A DNA stretch of 64,000 nt, from contig NZ_AUUU01000065.1 in the NCBI RefSeq assembly GCF_002760435.1, positions 1-64,000 of the forward strand. The letters run 5' to 3'. This document shows positions 46,555 to 55,764 of the stretch, piece after piece. The translations under genes and the position numbers were made by a program. This DNA is from Clostridium sp. LS. Its GTDB lineage: Bacteria; Bacillota; Clostridia; Clostridiales; Clostridiaceae. Numbering within the stretch: position 1 is the first letter of the stretch; each line of letters opens with the position of its first letter. Under the pieces are notes generated by a model. It searched no databases, was not told where the DNA came from, and saw only the letters and a program-made list of their open reading frames with translations.

Positions 46555-47406
46555 TTAATCTGCAATTTTTATATCAAATATGCAATCTGCTAATAATGCA
46601 AACTCTTCTAAAGATAGAGTCTCAGCTCTTCTTTTAGGATCAATTCCTGATTTTTTAAATGCTTCTTCTAATTTTTCTTTATTAACATTAAGAGTTTTTG
46701 CTGAATTCCATAACGTCTTTCTTCTCATATTAAAACCGTTGCGCACCAATTCAAACATTAAATCTACATTCTTAGTTTTTACTCTTGGCTCAGCTAATCT
46801 ATCCAATCTTATTACAATAGACTCTACTTTAGGCCTTGGCATAAAGCAAGTTGGTGGAACTCTTCTTATTATACTTGTATTGCAGTAATACTGAACTAAA
46901 ACAGATAGTGACCCATATTCTTTGCAATTGGGTTCAGCGTTAATCCTTTCTGCAACTTCTTTTTGAATCATTATAGTTAATGACTTAAAATTATACCCTT
47001 CTTTTAAAAGCTTAACTATTATTGGAGTAGTTACATAATAAGGCAAATTAGCTACAAGTTTAACGCTTTTCTCGTCTCCAATAAGTTCATTAAAATCTAC
47101 TTTAAGAGCATCTTTATGTATTAATTGAAAATTCTCATTTTCACCTAGTTCTTCTTTAAGTATTGGAATTAGGTCATTATCCAATTCAATAGAAGTTACT
47201 TTTTTAGCTTTCATTAACAATTGAGCAGTTAAAGTTCCTACACCTGGACCAATTTCTATAATAAAGTCTTCATTATTTACATCTGCTCCATTAACTATAT
47301 CTCTAAGCACTGAATCATCAACTAAAAAATTTTGGCCGAGACTCTTTGAAAACTTAAAATTATACTTTTTAACCAACTCTTGAGTTTTAATATCTTTTAA
47401 ATCCAT
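46555..47406 (-). CDS. ksgA: 16S rRNA dimethyladenosine transferase
   Basis: 283 residues. Methyltransferase motif I is [17 protein letters not shown] after SLGQNFLVD; motif IV is [12 protein letters not shown], as in KsgA/RsmA. A C-terminal helical rRNA-binding domain follows. It dimethylates two adenines near the 3' end of 16S rRNA during small-subunit assembly. The previous gene's stop abuts its ATG. The order yabE-rnmV-ksgA is that of Bacillus. Confidence 0.97.
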   Translation of the reverse strand: MDLKDIKTQELVKKYNFKFSKSLGQNFLVDDSVLRDIVNGADVNNEDFIIEIGPGVGTLTAQLLMKAKKVTSIELDNDLIPILKEELGENENFQLIHKDALKVDFNELIGDEKSVKLVANLPYYVTTPIIVKLLKEGYNFKSLTIMIQKEVAERINAEPNCKEYGSLSVLVQYYCNTSIIRRVPPTCFMPRPKVESIVIRLDRLAEPRVKTKNVDLMFELVRNGFNMRRKTLWNSAKTLNVNKEKLEEAFKKSGIDPKRRAETLSLEEFALLADCIFDIKIAD

Positions 47407-47964
47407 TTATTTATTACCCACTTCCAATTGTTTTTCTATCTCTTCTATAGCATTAGTAAATTCTTCTTTAGTTATTCCATAATTATTTAATCTAGAAATC
47501 ATCTGAGCTGCATTTCCATAACCTATTCCTAATATTTTACCAAGCATGCTTCTTCTTACTTTTGATGTACTATCTCCTGTAAGTTTAAAATAAAACATAT
47601 CTTGCATATTATAAAATTCTTGTTTTTCTATTTGTGTTATTTTAGCCATTTCAAGTGCCTTTAAAATAACTTCTGGAGATGCATTTTCTACTCCTATATC
47701 TCCATTTTTAAGCCCATCTTCTTTTGTAATATATGCGTGCTTTATGCCCTTAACTCTCTTAGATATTATTCTTCTTATCTTTTCACCTGCAAAGTCTGGA
47801 TCTGTTAAAACAATTACTCCTTTTCTTTTTTGCGCTTCTTGTATTCTTTCAATTACTTTAGCATTTATACCAAATCCGCCAACAGCTATTATTTCTGCAT
47901 CTAAAGCTTTTTTTACCGCATCAACATCGTCTCTTCCTTCAACAACGATTACTTCTTTTATCAA
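47407..47964 (-). CDS. rnmV: Ribonuclease M5
   Basis: 185 residues. A TOPRIM domain holds the start (IKEVIVVEGRDDVDAVKKAL) and LTDPDFAGEKIRR (DxD), followed by a C-terminal domain that recognises ribosomal protein L18-bound 5S rRNA. It matures 5S rRNA. The start is TTG at 47962-47964 with AAAGGAAG about 9 nt upstream; an ATG six codons earlier would overlap that site. ksgA follows immediately. Confidence 0.95.
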   Translation of the reverse strand: MIKEVIVVEGRDDVDAVKKALDAEIIAVGGFGINAKVIERIQEAQKRKGVIVLTDPDFAGEKIRRIISKRVKGIKHAYITKEDGLKNGDIGVENASPEVILKALEMAKITQIEKQEFYNMQDMFYFKLTGDSTSKVRRSMLGKILGIGYGNAAQMISRLNNYGITKEEFTNAIEEIEKQLEVGNK

Positions 47965-48104
47965 TACTATACTTCCTTTCATTTATTACTATTTACTTTT
48001 AGTATACAACTATATCTATTTAAAACTAATTAAGATAATTATCATCTATTTTACCTCATTATCTAATAATATGATAAAATCTAAGTAATTTAAAGAAAAA
48101 AATA

Positions 48105-48124
48105 GAGATAACAAATGTTATCTC
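48105..48124 (-). terminator. Terminator of the 3D/G5 protein gene
   Basis: Perfect 9-bp stem GAGATAACA / TGTTATCTC with a 2-nt centre, then TATTTTTTTC on the minus strand, 10 bp after the yabE stop. Confidence 0.8.
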
Positions 48125-48134
48125 CTTCAGCAAG

Positions 48135-49187
48135 TTACCATTCCCCTGGATAGGCAACTATTAATACATTGACTGCTCTTCTACCCCAATTATTACATTC
48201 ACTTGACGAATTAAGGTATATGTCAATTCTGTTGCCCTTTATAGCACCACCAGTATCAGCTGCAATGGCATATCCATATCCATCTACATAAACTTTACTT
48301 CCCAACGGTATTACTGATGGATCAACTGCAATGGTACTTAAACCACCCTCATTTCTAACAGGTGTTCTTCCTGTAGCAGTAATTGAATGATTACTATAAG
48401 CAGTTGCTATACAGCTAAGTTTACTCTTATAGGTTATGCTATCTCCACCTCTACTCGCATAAACTTGCCCAGTTCCCTTCACTACAATTTCATTTTGAGG
48501 CTCCAAAATAGTTTTAGTACTCTTTATATTACGAGAAATTTCTATTCCATCTTTATATATTACTTGATAAGTGATCTCCTTCTCTCCATTGACCCCTTTA
48601 CTCTTAACCTTTTGAACGCTGCTATCAAGATTTTCATCTTTTTCAACTATTGTATCGAAGTTAATTTTTTCTCTTTCTACAATGTCTTTTGATTCTACTT
48701 TAACAAGTTGCACATTTAAATTGCCTTCTACTTTAGTATCTAGCGAAGGTGCTACTTCATCCACATCCTTGTCAAATTCAATTCCTTGATCTTTTAATGT
48801 ATCTTTCTCTGCATCTAGCATATCCTCAACCGTATCCTCTGCTGTCTGCACTTGTACTTTTACCCCGTTTACATTAATTTCTACGGGAACAGCTGTCTTT
48901 AATTTAATAGTTTCTTTCCCAGATACTTTGGATTCTAAGGATGGTTGCACTTTATCATGCATACCTAGTTGTATGCCTTTTTCTTGCAACACATCTTTAA
49001 CAGTCCCCTTGTACGTGACAAAAGTTTCCTCTTTTCCGTCTATACTAATTATGAGCGTTTTTCTCATACTCATTATCGTCACTACTGTAACAACTACTAC
49101 TGCTATTGCAATTGTTCCTGCTATAAATTTTGCCTTCGGACTGTTAGAAAAACCTTTTCTAATAAATTGTTTTAATTTTTCTACCAT
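48135..49187 (-). CDS. yabE: YabE-like cell-wall protein (DUF348, G5, 3D domains)
   Basis: 350 residues. One N-terminal membrane helix (about 21-42). Two DUF348 repeats follow (TYKGTVKDVLQEKGIQLG; VQTAEDTVEDMLDAEKDTLK), then a G5 domain (about 165-235) and a C-terminal 3D domain whose three Asp are in TIAVDPSVIPLGSKVYVDGY, AADTGGAIKGNRIDIY. The family resembles resuscitation-promoting factors; it probably cleaves peptidoglycan outside the cell. AAGGAGG precedes ATG. Confidence 0.92.
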   Translation of the reverse strand: MVEKLKQFIRKGFSNSPKAKFIAGTIAIAVVVVTVVTIMSMRKTLIISIDGKEETFVTYKGTVKDVLQEKGIQLGMHDKVQPSLESKVSGKETIKLKTAVPVEINVNGVKVQVQTAEDTVEDMLDAEKDTLKDQGIEFDKDVDEVAPSLDTKVEGNLNVQLVKVESKDIVEREKINFDTIVEKDENLDSSVQKVKSKGVNGEKEITYQVIYKDGIEISRNIKSTKTILEPQNEIVVKGTGQVYASRGGDSITYKSKLSCIATAYSNHSITATGRTPVRNEGGLSTIAVDPSVIPLGSKVYVDGYGYAIAADTGGAIKGNRIDIYLNSSSECNNWGRRAVNVLIVAYPGEW

Positions 49188-49436
49188 TATCTTTCCTCCT
49201 TTGGCAAGAGTGTCTTTTGAATTATATATTAATATTCCAGACCTGTCAAATTTGTAACCTCTTGCAATATAATGAAGTATAGTAATAATGCACTCTGTGC
49301 ATAAAATATATAATATAAAAATGATAGCGATTTCAATGCTACTTCATTATAAAATGGAGAATCAATCGATATTTCATGATAGAAGTTTATATTTAATTTG
49401 TTATAAGTAGAATATGAAAATTAATTAATGAGTGTA

Positions 49437-50237
49437 CTAATACATTTTACCTTGATTTTCCTTTTTAATCAACCTATAAAAATTCTCATTAAATCGCAAA
49501 TTTGCTTCATATGGATCAATTTCTTTGATCTCAGCAATTTTTGTTATTATATATTCAATATAATCTGATTTATTTCTTTTTCCTCTGTTTGGTTCAGGTG
49601 CCATGTATGGGCAATCAGTTTCAACAAGAATTTTTTCTAATGGTATTTCTTTAGCTACTTCAACAATCTTTTTTGCATTTTTAAAAGTAACTACTCCAGT
49701 AAACCCTATATAATATCCAAGTTTTATGCATTCTCTTGCAAATTCTACGCTGCCTGAAAAACAATGAACTACACCTGTAACTTCTGGAAACTCTTTCATT
49801 ATTTCTAAGGTATCATTATGTGCATCTCTATCATGGATAACTACAGGATAATTTAAATCTTTTGCTAAAATCATTTGCCTTCTAAACACATCTTTTTGGA
49901 TATCCTTTGACGGATTCTCATCCCAATAATAATCCAATCCAATTTCTCCAATTGCTACTATCTTATCGTTATTTTTTATGTAAGCTCTAATTTCATCTAT
50001 GGTATCTTCTTTCATTTCATTCGCGTTTTCTGGATGTATTCCTAATGCCCCAAATATAAAGTCATAATCTTTAGTCAATCTATCTGTAGTTTTTAAACTA
50101 TCATATGATGCTGCGCAATTTAGCACTCCAATAACTCCATTTTTATTAATTTCTTGTAATACTTCTTCCCTATCTTCATTGAATGCTTCGTCATCATAAT
50201 GTGCATGGCTATCTATTATTTTAAATTTCTCTTCCAT
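49437..50237 (-). CDS. tatD: TatD-family metal-dependent DNase (YabD)
   Basis: 266 residues. Amidohydrolase metal ligands: IIDSHAHYDDEAF (HxH), GEIGLDYYWD (Glu), PVVIHDRDA, VVHCFSGS and ETDCPYMAPEPNRGKRN. TatD proteins are Mg-dependent 3'-5' exonucleases acting in DNA repair. It is downstream of metG and upstream of yabE, as in Bacillus. Confidence 0.93.
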   Translation of the reverse strand: MEEKFKIIDSHAHYDDEAFNEDREEVLQEINKNGVIGVLNCAASYDSLKTTDRLTKDYDFIFGALGIHPENANEMKEDTIDEIRAYIKNNDKIVAIGEIGLDYYWDENPSKDIQKDVFRRQMILAKDLNYPVVIHDRDAHNDTLEIMKEFPEVTGVVHCFSGSVEFARECIKLGYYIGFTGVVTFKNAKKIVEVAKEIPLEKILVETDCPYMAPEPNRGKRNKSDYIEYIITKIAEIKEIDPYEANLRFNENFYRLIKKENQGKMY

Positions 50238-50431
50238 AAATTAAAATTCCTTTCGCTTCCTGATAATTTAATCTAACATAATAAATAAAAATAAATTTTA
50301 GAAATTATTTAACAGCTTCTAAAATTATATTTTTTTGTCACGTAAATGACATATTTCTGACGTAAAATTAACTTGTAAAGTAGTTAAAGCATTATTATTT
50401 ACCCCTTTTAACCGTTAATTTTATGGTTAAA

Positions 50432-50461
50432 GAACGCTTCACCCCCCTAAGTGAAGCGTTC
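50432..50461 (-). terminator. Terminator of metG
   Basis: Perfect 11-bp stem GAACGCTTCAC / GTGAAGCGTTC with an 8-nt loop, 22 bp after the metG stop. The minus-strand T-tract is short (TTCTTTAA). Confidence 0.75.
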
Positions 50462-50483
50462 TATTTTTTTACAAATAATATCT

Positions 50484-52421
50484 TTATCTAACTATACTGC
50501 CTGTTTCAAGATCTCCTGGATCTACTGCCTTTAATATGCTATCATCATCAGTTGCTGCACATAAAATCATTCCTTGTGACAACTCTCCTCTAAGTTTCGC
50601 TGGTTTTAAATTAGCAACTAATACTACATTTTTTCCTACCAATTCTTCTGGTTTATAATAATTTGCAATTCCTGACACGACCTGTCTTTCTTCTCCACCT
50701 AAGTCTACTTTTAATTTCAACAATTTCTTAGCACCTTTTATTGGTTCACAAGCTAATACTTTAACCACTCTTAAATCGATTTTCTCAAAATCCTCTATTG
50801 TGATTTCTTCTTTTATCGGAGTAATTTCTCTCTTTGCAGGCTGTGATGCTGCTCTTAAAGCTTCAAGTTCTTCCAATTTTTTATCAACATCTATTCTTGG
50901 AAATAAATTTTCAGCTTTAATCACCTTAGTTCCTGCTTTTGTTCCATCAAACGACTTTAATGAGTCCCATGAAACTTCTGATGTATTAATTTGTTCATTA
51001 ATTTTTCTAGCTGTATCTGGTAAAAATGCTGAGATCATTACTGATACAAATCTAAGACTTTCTGCTAAGTTATAAAGAACTGTTCCAAGTCTAGCCTTTT
51101 TACTATCATCTTTAGCTAATATCCATGGAGTTGTTTCATCTATATATTTATTAGCTCTCCTTATTAACTCAAAAACATATTCTAATGCTTGCGGAATATT
51201 TAATTCATTTATTGCTGCTTCAATTTTAGCCGGTGCAGCAATTGCTAAACTTATTAGTTCATCATCGATAGCTTCTTTTTCAGCTTGTGCAGGCATATCC
51301 CCACCAAAATACTTTTCAACCATGGCAACTGTTCTTGATAAAAGATTACCTAAATCATTACATAAATCAGAATTTATCTTCTTTATAAATATTTCATTAT
51401 TAAATAAACCATCTGCTCCAAATGGAATTTCTTTTAATAAGTAATATCTTACTGGGTCTACCCCAAATTCATTTACAAGAACAACTGGATCAACTACATT
51501 ACCTTTAGATTTTGACATCTTTCCACCATCAACAAGCAGCCATCCATGACCAAATACTTGTTTTGGAAGCGGTAATTTTAAGGCCATTAACATAATTGGC
51601 CAATAAATTGTGTGGAATCTTAAAATATCCTTCCCTATTAAATGTACATCTGCTGGCCAGTATTTATCGTATAATTCTGTATTTTCTTGACCATATCCAA
51701 GAGCAGTTATGTAGTTTGATAATGCATCAATCCAAACATAAACAACGTGACTTTCATCAAAAGTTACTGGTATTCCCCAGTTAAAACTTGTTCTTGATAC
51801 GCAAAGATCTTGAAGTCCTGGTCTTAAAAAGTTGTTTAACATTTCATTTTTTCTTGATTCTGGTTGAATAAACTCCGGATGATCTTCTATATATTTTATT
51901 AATCTATCAGCATATTTACTCATCTTGAAGAAATATGCTTCTTCCTTTGATTTTTCAACAGGTCTCCCGCAATCTGGACAATTTCCTTCTGCTAACTGGG
52001 TATCTGTCCAAAATGATTCACAAGGTGTACAATACCAACCTTCATAAGAACTCTTATATATATCTCCTTGGTCATATAATTTCTTAAATATATCTTGAAC
52101 TGCTTTAATATGATAATCATCAGTTGTTCTAATGAATTTATCATAGCTTATATTCATCATACTCCAAAGTTCTTTAATGCCCGCAACAACTTCATCTACA
52201 TGTTGTTTAGGAGTAATCCCCTTTTCTTCAGCTATTCTCTGAATCTTTTGACCATGCTCATCTGTTCCAGTCAACATCATTACATCGTACCCTGTCAATC
52301 TTTTAAATCTTGCAAGAGCATCAGCAGCTACTGTAGTATAGGTATTCCCTATATGAAGCTTTGTTGATGGATAATAAATAGGTGTAGTTATATAGTATGT
52401 TTTTTTACAGTCTTTACACAT
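50484..52421 (-). CDS. metG: Methionyl-tRNA synthetase
   Basis: 645 residues. Class I motifs are YYPSTKLHIGNTYTTVA (HIGH type) and [12 protein letters not shown] (KMSKS). A zinc-binding insert has CTPCESF...GNCPDCGRP. The C-terminal 100 residues are a tRNA-binding OB-fold (EDFEKIDLRVVKVLACEPIK, GMILCA), used for dimerisation. It is regulated by the Met T-box just upstream. AAGGAGGA precedes ATG. Confidence 0.97.
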   Translation of the reverse strand: MCKDCKKTYYITTPIYYPSTKLHIGNTYTTVAADALARFKRLTGYDVMMLTGTDEHGQKIQRIAEEKGITPKQHVDEVVAGIKELWSMMNISYDKFIRTTDDYHIKAVQDIFKKLYDQGDIYKSSYEGWYCTPCESFWTDTQLAEGNCPDCGRPVEKSKEEAYFFKMSKYADRLIKYIEDHPEFIQPESRKNEMLNNFLRPGLQDLCVSRTSFNWGIPVTFDESHVVYVWIDALSNYITALGYGQENTELYDKYWPADVHLIGKDILRFHTIYWPIMLMALKLPLPKQVFGHGWLLVDGGKMSKSKGNVVDPVVLVNEFGVDPVRYYLLKEIPFGADGLFNNEIFIKKINSDLCNDLGNLLSRTVAMVEKYFGGDMPAQAEKEAIDDELISLAIAAPAKIEAAINELNIPQALEYVFELIRRANKYIDETTPWILAKDDSKKARLGTVLYNLAESLRFVSVMISAFLPDTARKINEQINTSEVSWDSLKSFDGTKAGTKVIKAENLFPRIDVDKKLEELEALRAASQPAKREITPIKEEITIEDFEKIDLRVVKVLACEPIKGAKKLLKLKVDLGGEERQVVSGIANYYKPEELVGKNVVLVANLKPAKLRGELSQGMILCAATDDDSILKAVDPGDLETGSIVR

Positions 52422-52851
52422 TATTTGTGTTCCTCCTTATATTCAAAATCATTAATTCTAATTTTCCTTTTAAAATTCAATATATAAAAAAGTCTCTATA
52501 TAGGTATATTAAAACCTACATAGAGACGTATTATACGTGTTACCACTCTAATTCCTGCTTACTTCACAATAAGCAACTCAGTAGGTGACCATCATCACCC
52601 TGCAATATAACGGTTGCTACCGTACTTCCCTAACCAAATAACATTGGCTCAGAAAACATGCTCTAAGACCATCTTCATAAAATTCACAAACGCTAATTCT
52701 CAGCATACATTAGCTCTCTTATAGAATGATTCTTTTACTACTCTTCTTTTCACTGCATCTTACTTCATTTAACATTATATATTGTACCTAATTTTCCTAA
52801 TATAATCAAGAATATTTAAAAAAATCAAATATTCCTCATATAATTTAGTAT
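52422..52851 (-). other. metG leader region
   Basis: 430 bp between the aminopeptidase and metG genes. It is mostly the T-box leader; the remaining part near 52750-52850 should hold its promoter and shows no ORF. Confidence 0.6.
52485..52745 (-). promoter_or_regulatory. Methionine T-box leader
   Basis: On the minus strand AGAGAGCTAATG starts the stem I region; ATG in GAAGATGGTC (52670-52672) is the likely Met specifier. The T-box is AGAGTGGTAACACG, with TGGT able to pair with the ACCA end of tRNA. A terminator follows: GTCTCTATGTAGG / CCTATATAGAGAC then TTTTTT. Uncharged tRNA-Met should allow read-through. Confidence 0.88.
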
Positions 52852-54099
52852 TTAATTATTCATGAATTCTTCAATTTCATGAACCTCTTTAATCATATTT
52901 TTAGTTAAAACTTCACATCCATCTTTAGTAACTAAAATATCATCTTCAATTCTTATTCCTATACTCTCTTCACTTATATATATTCCAGGTTCTACTGTGA
53001 ACACCATTCCTTCTGTAAATATAAATTCCCTTCCTTGCACTCCTAAATCATGAGTATCTAATCCTAAGCTATGCCCTATGCTGTGCCAATAATACTTGCT
53101 AACTTCAGTTTTTTCTTTTATAATTCCCAATTTAATACACTCTTCAGCAATTAAATCTTTTGCCCAAATATTTAATTCTTTTGAATCAACACCAGGTTTT
53201 ATTTTCTTGATTACCGCCTTATTTACTCTAAGAACAGCTTCATAAACTTCTTTTTGCCTATGTGTGAACTTACCATTAACAGGAAATACTCTTGTAATAT
53301 CTGCATTATACAAATTCCATTGTGCACCTAAATCAAATAATATTAAATCGCCATCCTTTAATTCACTATTATTTTCTACATAATGAAGTATAGTTGCATT
53401 TTTTCCTGCTGCTGCTATTGTTCTAAAAGCTAAATCCTTAACTCCTTTAGTTTTACATTCAAAATCAAAATACGCTTCAAGTTCATATTCCTTCATTCCA
53501 ACTTTTGCATTTTTCATTAAAGATTTTACACCATTAATTGTTATATCTATTGCTTTTCTCATCTCTACTATTTCTTCATCAGATTTAACCATTCTAAGTG
53601 GTGCAATCTTATTGGAAAAATTCTTTATTCTTACCTGTGGGTACTTATTATTAATTTCCTTTGCAAAGATATTGGCAATAGAATCTGCTTCATCAATATC
53701 CTCTCTATCTAAATCTAAATATAAATTTACTTCTTCGGCACCTTTAATTAATCTATTTATATAAAAATTAAAATCCTTTAAGTATACAACATCTTCTATT
53801 CCTGATATTTCTTTTCCCTCATTATCTCTTAACGTTTTTCCATTCCACATCTCTTTATCTAAATCTAAATCCTTTAAAAATAATTTTTCATTTATAACAT
53901 CTTTAAATTTTGATAATACAACTACATGTTCTTGTTCTTGAATCCCAGTTAAATAATAAAAATTTCTATTAGGAGTAAACTGATATAATTCATCTCCAGT
54001 TTTTTTGCATGGTTTTCCTGAAAATAGAATTGCTATTGAATTATTCTCTATAGTTTCTATAAATTTTTTTCTGTTTTCTATATATGTGCTTTTATTCAT
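52852..54099 (-). CDS. pepP: Xaa-Pro aminopeptidase, M24B
   Basis: 415 residues. The N-terminal domain (about 1-170) precedes a pita-bread metallopeptidase with the ligands in LILFDLGAQWNLYNADITRV (two Asp), HSIGHSLGLDTHD (His), VEPGIYI (Glu) and GIRIEDDILV (Glu). It removes N-terminal residues before proline, in the cytoplasm. The family and residues fit PepP; the exact specificity is inferred. It is a single-gene unit. Confidence 0.9.
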   Translation of the reverse strand: MNKSTYIENRKKFIETIENNSIAILFSGKPCKKTGDELYQFTPNRNFYYLTGIQEQEHVVVLSKFKDVINEKLFLKDLDLDKEMWNGKTLRDNEGKEISGIEDVVYLKDFNFYINRLIKGAEEVNLYLDLDREDIDEADSIANIFAKEINNKYPQVRIKNFSNKIAPLRMVKSDEEIVEMRKAIDITINGVKSLMKNAKVGMKEYELEAYFDFECKTKGVKDLAFRTIAAAGKNATILHYVENNSELKDGDLILFDLGAQWNLYNADITRVFPVNGKFTHRQKEVYEAVLRVNKAVIKKIKPGVDSKELNIWAKDLIAEECIKLGIIKEKTEVSKYYWHSIGHSLGLDTHDLGVQGREFIFTEGMVFTVEPGIYISEESIGIRIEDDILVTKDGCEVLTKNMIKEVHEIEEFMNN

Positions 54100-54218
54100 A
54101 AATTCAGCCTCTTTTCTACTACAAGTATTTTAGTTCTCTAAATATGATACTGCAAAAATTTATACAAATAAAGGCATTTAGCTGTATCTTATAAAATAAT
54201 GTACGATTAGTTATTTGT

Positions 54219-54746
54219 CTATTTAACTAAAAATAAATTTACCATAAAAATAGCCATAATTATGGCTGTAAGATCTGCTAGAACTGCTGCCCATAACGTA
54301 TGTCTTATTTTCTTTACCTTAACTGCGCCAAAGTAAACTGTAATTGTATAAAAAATAGTTTCTGTACTTCCCATTACAACTGACGCTATTAAACCTGTTC
54401 TAGTATCCGGGCCAACACTTTTTATTAAATCTGTAAACACACCAATAGCTCCGCTTCCTGATAATGGTTTTACTATAAGTAATGGTATAAGCTCCTTTGG
54501 TAATCCTATTAAATTTCCAACAGGAGCTATTATATTATTTAGTAAATTCATTAGATTTGCTTCCTTAAATATTTGAACTGCAATTATCATAGCTAATAGG
54601 TATGGAAATATTCTTAATGTTACCATTAACCCTTCTTTAGCACCTTCGATAAACCATTCATAAACCTTTCTACCTTTAAACATGCCATAGGTTATAATAA
54701 GTAAAAATATTATTGGGATTATGCTTTTACTTAAATAATTAAACAT
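54219..54746 (-). CDS. spmB: Spore maturation protein SpmB
   Basis: 175 residues with about five membrane helices. SpmB features: FIEGAKEGLMVTLRIFPYLL, PLSGSGAIGVFTDLI and GSTETIFYTITVYFGAV. With SpmA it is required for spore core dehydration and heat resistance in Bacillus and Clostridium perfringens. GGAGGG lies about 12 nt before ATG, a long gap. It follows spmA by about 54 bp. Confidence 0.93.
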   Translation of the reverse strand: MFNYLSKSIIPIIFLLIITYGMFKGRKVYEWFIEGAKEGLMVTLRIFPYLLAMIIAVQIFKEANLMNLLNNIIAPVGNLIGLPKELIPLLIVKPLSGSGAIGVFTDLIKSVGPDTRTGLIASVVMGSTETIFYTITVYFGAVKVKKIRHTLWAAVLADLTAIIMAIFMVNLFLVK

Positions 54747-54800
54747 AGTATTTATTATCCCTCCTACAAAAATATTTATAATAACAATATTTTAAACTTC

Positions 54801-55376
54801 TCAAAAATATCTCTGTAAGATCTTACAACATACTACACCAACTACGGCTGCTGTGGCAGTTGATATTAATGTTGGCAATATTATCACACCCGGATTTGTG
54901 GAATTGCAGGCAGCTCTTATAGAAATTATTGTAGAAGGTATTAATTGGATACAGGTTGCATTTAATACTAAAAAAAGCGCCATGTCATTTGATGCTGTTT
55001 CTTTATCCTTATTAAGTCTATCCATTTCCTCCATAGCTTTAATACCAAAAGGGGTTGCTGCATTAGATAAGCCCATCATATTAGCAGTAAGATTCATAAC
55101 TATAGCCCCTAACACCTTTTCATCTTTAGCAGCCTCTTTAAAAATACGCTTTAAAATAGGCTTTAACAATTTAGATATTTTCTCTGTAAGACCGCTATTT
55201 TCAGCCACTTTCATAACTCCGCACCAAAAGCACATTATTCCTGTAAGTTCTATTATAAAAGTAACAGTATTTCCGCTGGAATTAACTATTGACTTGGAAA
55301 TAACTTCACCATTGCCACTAAATAATCCAACTAAAACTCCAAGAAATATTAAAAGAAACCAAATATAATTTATCAT
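54801..55376 (-). CDS. spmA: Spore maturation protein SpmA
   Basis: 191 residues from ATG 55374-55376, chosen because GGAGG lies 5 nt upstream; an ATG four codons earlier overlaps that site. Membrane protein with the family motifs LTGIMCFWCGVMKVAE, NLTANMMGLSNAATPFGIKA and NATCIQLIPSTIISIRA. It pairs with SpmB, downstream, in spore core dehydration. Confidence 0.94.
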   Translation of the reverse strand: MINYIWFLLIFLGVLVGLFSGNGEVISKSIVNSSGNTVTFIIELTGIMCFWCGVMKVAENSGLTEKISKLLKPILKRIFKEAAKDEKVLGAIVMNLTANMMGLSNAATPFGIKAMEEMDRLNKDKETASNDMALFLVLNATCIQLIPSTIISIRAACNSTNPGVIILPTLISTATAAVVGVVCCKILQRYF

Positions 55377-55486
55377 ATTTTCCTCCATAGCATAATTATT
55401 CTTTACATTTATATTCCTTGCACTTATTTTTTAGTAGTGATAGGATATAATTACTAAACATAATTACATTTAAAAGGAGAACTTTT

Positions 55487-55672
55487 ATGGACAATTTAAA
55501 TTTAAAAATAGCTCAACAAGATGTAGAGGAAGCTTTAAAAACTGTCGAGGACATTGAAAAGTTTATAAATAATAAAGAATCTTCAAAGGATCAATTAAAA
55601 GAAAAGTTTATTGACCTATCATCTAGAGTTCAAAAATTAGAAGATATTTTAAAGAGTGAAGGAATCCTTTAA
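55487..55672 (+). CDS. Small coiled-coil protein of unknown function
   Basis: 61 residues with no Cys, strongly charged: DNLNLKIAQQDVEEALKTVE, DQLKEKFIDLSSRVQKLEDI. Heptad spacing suggests a helical coiled coil. AAAAGGAGA lies 7 nt before ATG and a strong terminator follows 17 bp after the stop, so the gene is real though unnamed. It is divergent from spmA. Confidence 0.75.
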   Translation: MDNLNLKIAQQDVEEALKTVEDIEKFINNKESSKDQLKEKFIDLSSRVQKLEDILKSEGIL

Positions 55673-55689
55673 TCTACATAAAATGTATA

Positions 55690-55717
55690 AAAGCACAGCT
55701 ATCATCCGCTGTGCTTT
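55690..55717 (+). terminator. Terminator of the coiled-coil protein gene
   Basis: Perfect 10-bp stem AAAGCACAGC / GCTGTGCTTT with an 8-nt loop, followed by TTG. On the minus side it may also serve the MATE gene. Confidence 0.82.
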
Positions 55718-55764
55718 TTGTATGTTATTATATTTGAATATTCTCTTATAAAAGTTCAATAAAT

